Assembly (NCBI GenBank): GCA_037042185.1
Contig: JAXQJY010000030.1
Location: forward strand, 2,108,001 to 2,172,000
Direction: 5' to 3'
DNA length: 64,000 nucleotides
Source: Sordariomycetes sp. S80-01Y
Taxonomy: Eukaryota; Ascomycota; Sordariomycetes
The stretch's first letter is position 1. The number at the start of each line of letters is the position of its first letter. The notes beneath the pieces were generated by a model. The model saw only the letters and a list, made by a program, of their open reading frames with translations. It ran no database searches and was not told where the DNA came from. The position numbers were made by a program, and so were the translations under genes. Of the stretch, positions 57,153-64,000 are shown one piece after another.

Positions 57153-58574
57153 ATGTCAAAAGATGAGATAGCAGACTCCACCGACTGGCTCTCAACGCCA
57201 CTCGCCGCGCTGACACCCCTCGAATCGGCTCTTCGCTGCCAAATATGCAAAGACTTCTACGAAACCCCCATGATCACGACCTGTTCGCACACGTTTTGCT
57301 CGTTATGCATCCGACGCGCACTTTCAGCCGAAAGGAAATGTCCCTTGTGTCGCAACAATGAACAGGAACTAAAGCTGAGGAGTAACTGGTCGATGGAGGA
57401 GGCGGTCGAGGCGTTCAAGAAGGCCAGGCCCGATGTCCTGGCTTTGGCACGGAAACCACTGGACAGCGAGAGGAGCCCCAAGCGGAAAGCGGAAGAGGTC
57501 GATGATGGGGGAGGGCCTGTTGAAAATAAAAGGTTACGGTCGAGCGCGAGATTGAGTCGCAGCAGACAGCAGGCGGCGCCGTCGTACGCGCCTGAAGAGG
57601 TGGAAGAAGACGAGGTCATACCGGACTCCGAGCACGAAGATGAATACGTCCCAGAACCAGCCGACGGCTTGGTGCCTTGCCCCATGTGCCAGAAGCGCAT
57701 GAAAGAGTGGCAGGTCTTTGCTCATCTCGAAACCTGTCCCGGCCCCGACGCAGAACCCGAAGCCCCAACCCCAAAGCGCGATGCAATAACCCAGCTATCC
57801 GCCCCCCGCCAGCACCAAAAGACCCTCGACCGCCTCCCCGCCCTCAACTACGGCATGTACAAAGATAACGCCCTGCGGAAGAAACTACAAGAGCTCGGGC
57901 TGTCCAGCTACGGTCCACGACCCCTGATGGAGAAGCGCCACAAAGAGTGGATCACCCTGTGGAATGCGAACTGCGACGCTGCCAGGCCCAAGAAGCGGAG
58001 TGAGCTTCTCCAGGATCTGGAGATGTGGGAGCGTACGCAGGGCGGGAGGGCGAGCACCATGGGCAAGGCAGCCCAGAATGCGGCGTTGATAAAGGACAAG
58101 GGATTCGATGGGGGTGCCTGGGCCGCGAAACATGATACGAGTTTTCGGGATTTGATCGCCAACGCGAGGAAGAGCGTGCAGGCGAAGAAGACGACGCCAG
58201 AGGAGGGAGCCGAACAGAACCCCGAAGGCACGGACACCTCACTCAATGGAGGCGAGGCTACGCCGAACGGGACGGCAACAGCTGATGAACCGGATTCAGC
58301 AGCATGGACCACAGATTCCGCTGCTTTGCTGCCGAACAGACAACCCGCGGACGAGGTCCTTAATGGGAAGCCAGATGTTACAATTGACGTCACCCAAAAC
58401 CCCCACGAGACCACCTATCATACACCGATGGACGACTCGGCGACTCGAATAGGCTTCAACGAAGCTGAAGTCCAAGGAGTGCCGGATCTGAGCGGTGTCG
58501 AAGAGCGGCATGGGGGACAGGAATCGCACGTTAGACTGGCTGAGACGGCCAACGACGTTGAGCCTTATATATGA
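57153..58574 (+). CDS. RAD18: Postreplication repair E3 ubiquitin ligase Rad18
   Basis: With Rad6 it mono-ubiquitinates PCNA at stalled forks. One exon, 473 residues. An N-terminal C3HC4 RING finger (CQIC...CSHTFCSLCIRRAL...CPLC, about 29-66) is followed by a UBZ4-type zinc finger (CPMCQKRMKEWQVFAHLETC, about 172-191). A SAP domain follows (LNYGMYKDNALRKKLQELG and following, about 230-265), and then the Rad6-binding region with LWNANCDAARPKKRSELLQDL (given in part). The tail is acidic and disordered. Domain order is that of fungal Rad18. Confidence 0.95.
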   Translation: MSKDEIADSTDWLSTPLAALTPLESALRCQICKDFYETPMITTCSHTFCSLCIRRALSAERKCPLCRNNEQELKLRSNWSMEEAVEAFKKARPDVLALARKPLDSERSPKRKAEEVDDGGGPVENKRLRSSARLSRSRQQAAPSYAPEEVEEDEVIPDSEHEDEYVPEPADGLVPCPMCQKRMKEWQVFAHLETCPGPDAEPEAPTPKRDAITQLSAPRQHQKTLDRLPALNYGMYKDNALRKKLQELGLSSYGPRPLMEKRHKEWITLWNANCDAARPKKRSELLQDLEMWERTQGGRASTMGKAAQNAALIKDKGFDGGAWAAKHDTSFRDLIANARKSVQAKKTTPEEGAEQNPEGTDTSLNGGEATPNGTATADEPDSAAWTTDSAALLPNRQPADEVLNGKPDVTIDVTQNPHETTYHTPMDDSATRIGFNEAEVQGVPDLSGVEERHGGQESHVRLAETANDVEPYI

Positions 58575-58688
58575 GAAAGCAAACAAATGTAAAACTTGCC
58601 GAGGGCATACGGCCCGAAATGTAGACTTTCCTGTGCCCTAAATGACCCCTCAACGCCCAGATTGGTATATATCCTCTCCCGATCGCGT

Positions 58689-60118
58689 CTAATTGGATAC
58701 GGGCGCCTCCCTCTCCGGCTTATCCTTCATCGACAGGTTGCCTATTCCCGTCTCGGAAGTTGGCGTCTTCTCCCTATTCCTCTCGTCCCCGGTCGGCACA
58801 TCCGGCAGGTCCTCCAGCTTCTTCTGGGCCTCCCTCTCCTGCGCCTTGCTCTTCTCTTGCTCTGCCTTCTGCTTCTCTGCATCTTCCTTGCCCTTCTCCT
58901 CCGACAGCATGGCTTCCAGCTCGTCATCGATCTCGGTCTCGTCCACCGTCGCGTTGCTCCCTTCGGCAAGTATGGCGGCCACCTCGTCCGTATCCGTCAT
59001 CTGCTCGCGCAGCCTGTCCATGACGCCGTCGACCCGCTCCGCGCCTCCGGTGGACTTGTTCAGGCCTTCCAGCACGCCCGCCGAGCTCTCCATGACCTTG
59101 ACCAGAGCGGCGTTGTCCGTCGCTGTCTCGATCTTGCTGGCCACCTCCTCTAGCTGATTCAGCGTCGCGTAGCGAGTTGCTAGTGAGCTTTCTGCCAATT
59201 TCTTTGACTTCAGCGTCGCCAGGGCCGTGACGCGGTTCTTCTTCGCGACCGCCGACTTGGCGGTCTCTGTCAAAGTGTCGATTCGTTGTTCGAGGAGGGA
59301 GGTCTGGTGCCGCAGAGAGGCTGTGAGTTCTTTGAGCGAGGCGATCGTCGAGTCCTGCTCGGTTATAGAGCCGCGGTGGGTGGGAGATACGAAGCGAATT
59401 GTGTGTTCGTCGCATACGACAAGTTGTTTGTCCCTAGATAAGAACCGTAGCAGGACGTTGATATCTTGCGGGTCGAGCCGCTGTCCCTTGACTAGCTCTG
59501 TCGCAAACTCCTCCTGGAACTGCGCCCTCGTGAAGACTCGGTCGAATATCGATGTCTTTCCGGCCATGATATCCTGGATCTGCCGCGCGACAGCCTCGAG
59601 GTTATCCATCACCACGTAACGTCCTGCTGGCAGCTTATCCTCTCCCCTGCTCGGATCTACGACGCCGAGCTGCCGCAACGCCCAACTCGCCACGTTCCAC
59701 GGAACCTCCCCCCATCCTCTGGTATACACGCTTTTGCCGCTCTGCATAAACTCCCCAAAGGGAACCAGCTCCCTCGCCGCCACCGCTTCGCGCACAGCCG
59801 TCCCTAGCGCGAGCGGCTGGCCGAACTGCTTGCTCTCGAGCTGCCTGAGCAGCCCATTGTCGATTGTGGCGACCAGGGGGCTCGACGAGGGTAGGAGGTT
59901 GCGTGATGCGAGGTTCGACAGGGCGAGACGCCAGGCGGAGACGTTGGCGCGGTAGCCGTCGGGGTTGAGCGTGAGCTGCGGGCGGAAGTCGGAGTACAAC
60001 GCAGGAAGACGGGCTCTGCTTCTCGATTAGTTATGTTGGTGACGGGCGAGAGCAGCCAGAGGACGTACTTGCGGAAGTTCTGGTCGTTTTCCGCCAGATA
60101 GTCGGCGAGCTCACCCAT
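58689..60118 (-). CDS. CHM7: ESCRT-III-related protein Chm7 (CHMP7-like, Snf7 family)
   Basis: In yeast Chm7 acts at the nuclear envelope with Heh1/Heh2 in pore quality control and membrane sealing. Exons are 60118-60069 and 60015-58689 (53 nt intron), giving 458 residues. The N-terminal half (about 1-210) has two winged-helix-like parts (WALRQLGVVDPSRGED, ILRFLSRDK-type text VLLRFLSRDKQLVV). The C-terminal Snf7 domain is a run of helices (LLEQRIDTLTETAKSAVAKK, ALATLKSKKLAE, and NQLEEVASKIETATDNAALVK, given in part), then an acidic helix DETEIDDELEAMLSEE resembling an autoinhibitory or MIM-type segment. The assignment rests on this two-part architecture. Confidence 0.85.
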
Positions 60119-60560
60119 GGTGGAAGAGGATCCCAAGCTCGAAGCTCGGGCAAATGTGAAAATGTGACGTAGGTTTGGGACGGCTCTCGAGGAGCTTTGG
60201 CAGAGCGCAGAATATCGAAGGAGAAGGTGAATAATCGATTATGTATTACAAGCATTAACAAATGGGTTCAAGATTCAGGACAGAAGCGGCAGTATGTTGG
60301 TAGGTAGGAAATTGGTCGGGCGCGTGGGGTGAAGGTCGATGGACGTGTCGACGGGCTTATCAGCGTGTCACCCCGCGCTATGGGCTGCATCACCAGACAA
60401 CGAGGCGAAGGCCGCGAACCAATAAAGGGGTCGTCAACAACGGGAAAGAAGAGTGCCTGTAGCTTCTTCTGAGTAGATCCGCTGGCGCGCGGCCACGCTT
60501 AGGACTGGACAGTGCTGCGGTAATGTGCTTTGTGGTATGTGTATATTGTCGCCTTGATCT
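60119..60560. other. Intergenic region CHM7 promoter to TRS85 3' end
   Basis: 442 bases between two minus-strand genes. No gene is recognised. Confidence 0.5.
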
Positions 60561-62894
60561 TCAACTCTCATCAAAGCCCTGCCCACCATCCCCTGGACTG
60601 CCCTCCTTATCCTCATGCAATGGTGCCGTCTCAATCACGCTCGTCCTCTGCGCGGCACTGGCCCTCCTAGGCCTGCCATCCGTCATCCTCTCCGTATGCT
60701 CCTCTATATGCGCCTCCTCTTCTTCGTCGTCCTGCGCGGCACCAGGGCTCAGACCAAACCCTACTTCGCCCGCATGGTCTAGCCTAGCATCGAGCCCGTG
60801 CTGTAGTGAGTCTACAAACTGACTGGCGTATTTGAACTGCGATATCCCCTGTCCGGACGGGAGCTCTTTGAATGTCTTCTGAGCTTCGTTGACGCAGCGC
60901 TGTGCGGGGAGGTGGCGTCCTTGCTGGACCCAGGCGTCCGCGGCGAGGATGCTCCATGCTGCTGACTTCCTCCTTCTCGTGCCCCAGTGCCAGCTTCCGA
61001 CGCCTTCTTTCGAGGCATAGCAGATCGCCAGACGTTCTTTGATGAGGGCGTCGCCCACGGTGCCTAGGATTCGCGACTGCAGCAGCCGCATACCCCAACG
61101 ACTGGCATCGTCGATGCTGGTCCCGCCTCTTAACCGCAGTAGTTCGAGCGTCAGGGTCAAGCTGCGCATGGCACCGTATGGTGCGCTGCAGCGGGTGTTG
61201 TACGAGTAGAATGCCGATTCCAGCATCTGGTCGATTGTCTCGGCCCGACTCTTGGAAGACAGCGTTTGTGGTTGTATCAGCAAGCTGACGGCGGCCATTT
61301 CGTTTGCCGCGGCGTGGTATTTCCATGCTTTGGAGTCGGCGAAGTCTGTCCGGAGAAGCTCATAGGTCGAGTGTGCCAGTTTCCAATCCCTCAGCATGAA
61401 GGCATAGTCGGCCAATTTGCGCATTACGGCCTCAGGCGCATCTGCCCTGAAGAAGCCTGCCGCATCGTAGTTATCCTTACCCATGCTGTTGCTCCCGGTC
61501 GAACTCCTCCCGCCACCACCAAAGTTGAACTTTCTCGATAGATTCATGAAGCGACCCGCAAAGCCTCTCCGTCTCGAGGCGACCTGGTCGTTCCATATTG
61601 AGACGTGGCGCTCCATCGTTGGGACTATTGATTGTGTGACCATCTCACGGACAAAGGTCCGTATCGCAGTGGCGTCTGATTCAAATATGTAGCGTGTTGG
61701 GTCCTCAAAGTCCTCCTCGTCTTCGCTTCGCTTGATCTCAGCAATCTCTTCCTCTGCAGACATCCAGTCGCTTCTGGGCAGAGGTATGCTATCGTCGTCC
61801 GTTTCCGCACTTTGGCTGCTCCGTAGCCGCAGCAAATGGCAGTGGAGCCCTAGATGACGCTTCATCTGCTCAAACAAAGCCATTGACTTCTGTATGTCGT
61901 CATTCTCCTCGTCGTGCACCAGGACGTAGTACCGTAGGTAGTCTCCGTCAACCCACATGGGGAGACTGTTCGACCCCTGACTGGTCTCCGTGTATATCTG
62001 CCGCAGCTCAGAAATAGAATCCTCTGATCGCGCACTGACGGCCACCACGCACGCCACAGGGTGTGCAAACGCCTCATGAGGCACGATTGGCAGTCCTGAC
62101 AGCAACCTTCTCAGAAACAGCGCGTAGTAGGGACTCGTGGTCTCGATATCCAAGCCATGCGTTGTGTGAGCCCCGTGCTGCAGGGAAGTCAAGAAGCTAT
62201 CCTCCGCGTAGGACAAGTGTCGATCCACCACGGTTTCAACATCGGCCAGCAGCTTCTTATCCTTGGCGGTACTCTCCTGCGCTCCGCCCGCAGCAGCAGG
62301 ACTCTTTAGCCCAGCACCCGACGGATCAGGGTGTTCCACGCCCTCGCCGAACCGCGTAAACCGCACCGAGTAATCCTCTGCAAGTTTGCTGACGCCGTTG
62401 CTATCCCTAATAGCAACCTTGCCCTGTATGCGCTCGCCAAACGGTCTCAGCAACTCCCAGAACCCATGCTTAAACCCCTTCTTTGCAGCAATTTCCTCAA
62501 CATCCTTACTCGCATGGATGGCAACATGCGGTACGAACGCCCGTAATATCAAGTTCAACGGATCCCCAGGTTTCTCGCCGGCGCCCTCCGGCAACGGTTT
62601 GTTACTCGCCGCGTCAAAGGCAGTACCTGCTAGAACGCGACTGGGCGACCCCCTTCCTGCTGGCGACTCTGATCGTGACCCTGGCGGGCTGAGTGTCGAG
62701 GCGTAGAGGGAGGCGGCTGAGCGGTTTGCCGGGCGATGGGGAAGACCGGAGTCGGAGTCGGATGCGGAGAGGGGATCAGTGCCGGAGGCTGAGCGCACCA
62801 TCTTGGGTGCTTTTAGGCGGTCGGTCATGGCGGAGAGGGGTGCCTTTGGCGATTCCGAGGAAGGAGAGGCTTCATCGCGAGGGGACCGGGGCAT
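60561..62894 (-). CDS. TRS85: TRAPPIII subunit Trs85 (Gsg1/TRAPPC8)
   Basis: A TRAPPIII-specific subunit that directs the Ypt1/Rab1 exchange factor to autophagic membranes. One exon, 777 residues. A Ser/Pro-rich disordered N-terminus (about 1-105) is followed by the conserved core opening LILRAFVPHVAIHASKDVEE and FWELLRPFGERIQGKVAIRDS (given in part). Later family blocks are SYAEDSFLTSLQHGAHTTHG-like text, RDWKLAHSTYELLRTDFADSKAW and EMAAVSLLI, consistent with helical repeat structure. The C-terminus is acidic. It is divergent from BUD13. Confidence 0.88.
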   Translation of the reverse strand: MPRSPRDEASPSSESPKAPLSAMTDRLKAPKMVRSASGTDPLSASDSDSGLPHRPANRSAASLYASTLSPPGSRSESPAGRGSPSRVLAGTAFDAASNKPLPEGAGEKPGDPLNLILRAFVPHVAIHASKDVEEIAAKKGFKHGFWELLRPFGERIQGKVAIRDSNGVSKLAEDYSVRFTRFGEGVEHPDPSGAGLKSPAAAGGAQESTAKDKKLLADVETVVDRHLSYAEDSFLTSLQHGAHTTHGLDIETTSPYYALFLRRLLSGLPIVPHEAFAHPVACVVAVSARSEDSISELRQIYTETSQGSNSLPMWVDGDYLRYYVLVHDEENDDIQKSMALFEQMKRHLGLHCHLLRLRSSQSAETDDDSIPLPRSDWMSAEEEIAEIKRSEDEEDFEDPTRYIFESDATAIRTFVREMVTQSIVPTMERHVSIWNDQVASRRRGFAGRFMNLSRKFNFGGGGRSSTGSNSMGKDNYDAAGFFRADAPEAVMRKLADYAFMLRDWKLAHSTYELLRTDFADSKAWKYHAAANEMAAVSLLIQPQTLSSKSRAETIDQMLESAFYSYNTRCSAPYGAMRSLTLTLELLRLRGGTSIDDASRWGMRLLQSRILGTVGDALIKERLAICYASKEGVGSWHWGTRRRKSAAWSILAADAWVQQGRHLPAQRCVNEAQKTFKELPSGQGISQFKYASQFVDSLQHGLDARLDHAGEVGFGLSPGAAQDDEEEEAHIEEHTERMTDGRPRRASAAQRTSVIETAPLHEDKEGSPGDGGQGFDES

Positions 62895-63323
62895 AGGAGC
62901 GGTTGGTAGAGGTTGGTGGGATGCGCGCGTTGCGTCTGCTCATGGATCAGGGGTCTTGACGGATGTTTCTGCTGGGTAGGATGGTAGAATCGGATCCTGC
63001 ATATTACGTGCCCATTGCGATGCCAACGGGCAGGTAGTTCGGCAAGGCAGCGCAGTGGCAGGTCGGGCGAGGGAGGGAGACGCTGTAGAGGTTGGGCTTG
63101 AATCCGGTCGAGAGAGGTCACAGCACGGATTCATCGACGTGGAAACGGAGTCCGAGCCGCCGGCGCGGTGCTGCCACTGACAGTCGTTGCGGCCCACAAA
63201 AAAGTGCACTGGCACCGTCCCTTCAGTTGACATGTGGTGGCCCAGTGACGTCCCAACTTCAACTCCCCGTTGCAACTTAAAGCCTTCCACCACCATCGGT
63301 ACCTCTCCTGCTACGCCGTCGCA
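62895..63323. other. Divergent promoter TRS85/BUD13
   Basis: 429 bases between outward-facing start codons. No further gene is recognised. Confidence 0.5.
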
Positions 63324-64000
63324 ATGCCAGCAGACCAAGCCTACCTGGCCTCCAAATACCTAGTCGCCGACCCCAAACCCGCCAAGAAACGCAAGCGCAA
63401 AGACAAAACCACCGCCACCGGCCTCTTGATCACCGACGATGACGACGGCGCATGGGGCAGCTCCAAGCAAGAGGATGAGGATGACGGGCCCATGATGGTG
63501 GGCGGCACCAGCGCTGAGTTCAGGAAAGCGAAGAAGAGCAATTGGAAGAGCGTATCCGCAGGGAAGAAGGAGGACGACAGCGCCGCGGCCGATGCGATTC
63601 TGGCGAGCGCGGCCAAGGAGAGCGCCGACAAGATGGACATGGACGATGAAGTCCCCCTGGTCGACGATAGCGTAAAGATGAGCGATGGAACCCACGCTGG
63701 TCTGCAGAGCGCCGCGACAGTCAGCGCGCAGCTGAAGAAGCGGCAACGAGAGGAGAGGGAGGAGTTCGAACGGCACAAGAAGTCTGCAAAAGAGGAAGAG
63801 ACGGTCTACCGCGACGCCACCGGCAAGCGGATAGATGTATCCATGCGCAGAGCCGAAGCGCGGCGCCTGGCGCTCGAGGCCGAGGCCAAGGAGCGGGAGG
63901 CAAAAGAGGCACTGAAGGGCGACGTGCAGCAGGAGGAAGCTCGGAAACGGAGAGAGAAGCTCGAGGACGCCAAGCTCATGAAGCTGGCGCGCACGGCGGA
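63324..64000 (+). CDS. BUD13: Pre-mRNA-splicing factor Bud13/Cwc26, partial at the window edge
   Basis: A subunit of the RES (retention and splicing) complex of the spliceosome, with Snu17 and Pml1. The first 225 residues are visible as one uninterrupted frame that runs off the right edge. The N-terminus MPADQAYLASKYLVADPK with a Lys-rich KKRKRKDK stretch is typical (SKYL start). DGAWGSS and the signature TVYRDATGKRIDVSMRRAE identify the family. A long charged coiled coil follows. The conserved C-terminal block and the Snu17-binding peptide lie outside the window. Confidence 0.93.
   Translation, partial: MPADQAYLASKYLVADPKPAKKRKRKDKTTATGLLITDDDDGAWGSSKQEDEDDGPMMVGGTSAEFRKAKKSNWKSVSAGKKEDDSAAADAILASAAKESADKMDMDDEVPLVDDSVKMSDGTHAGLQSAATVSAQLKKRQREEREEFERHKKSAKEEETVYRDATGKRIDVSMRRAEARRLALEAEAKEREAKEALKGDVQQEEARKRREKLEDAKLMKLARTA

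Overview
The window is nuclear DNA of a filamentous ascomycete (Pezizomycotina, most likely a Sordariomycete). Genes are dense on both strands, and most have short introns of about 45-80 bases with GTNNGN donors and CTAAC/CTGAC-type branch points. The families are fungal: chitin synthase, a CBM1-tailed pectate lyase, a Pth11-like rhodopsin-fold receptor, an EF-hand external NADH dehydrogenase and Kei1. I built exon models by hand for 30 genes. Nearly all are complete; the pectate lyase runs off the left edge and BUD13 off the right edge. I see no transposon, virus-like element, tRNA, rRNA or CRISPR array.

Left part (1-11 kb), nutrition and sensing: a secreted CBM1-pectate lyase (-), a 2.2 kb intergenic region, a secreted GH32 invertase (+), an MFS sugar transporter (+), a rhodopsin-fold receptor-like membrane protein (+) and a small methyltransferase (-). 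The enzyme and transporter genes fit a plant-associated lifestyle: pectin cleavage, extracellular sucrose or fructan hydrolysis, then sugar uptake.

Middle part (12-41 kb), housekeeping: a division 1 chitin synthase, sulfite reductase beta subunit (MET5), the IPC synthase subunit KEI1, ribose-5-phosphate isomerase, Rab6-type GTPase YPT6, ribosome-assembly factor NOP53, external NADH dehydrogenase, uridine kinase URK1, GID8, and a tight divergent pair of respiratory genes (complex I NDUFS4 and ATP synthase subunit f). A 1208-residue low-complexity RGG-box protein that I cannot name closes this part.

Right part (41.6-64 kb), rich in genome-maintenance genes: MCM6, RNase H2 subunit C, REX4, the MYST acetyltransferase ESA1, and a divergent POL32/RAD18 pair. 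Between them lie a cyclopropane-fatty-acid synthase, a GH125 mannosidase and a PLP aminotransferase, followed by CHM7, TRS85 and the start of BUD13. The promoters of MCM6, RNase H2C and POL32/RAD18 all carry clustered MluI cell-cycle boxes (ACGCGT or ACGCG), which suggests shared G1/S control.

The most notable observations are a likely GC-AG intron in URK1, the MluI-box clusters, the NDUFS4/ATP17 divergent promoter with CCAAT boxes, a small spliced gene of unknown family at about 46.5 kb, and very small exons in GID8 (3 nt), ATP17 (15 nt) and YPT6 (26 nt). I do not see a clearly new multi-gene system.
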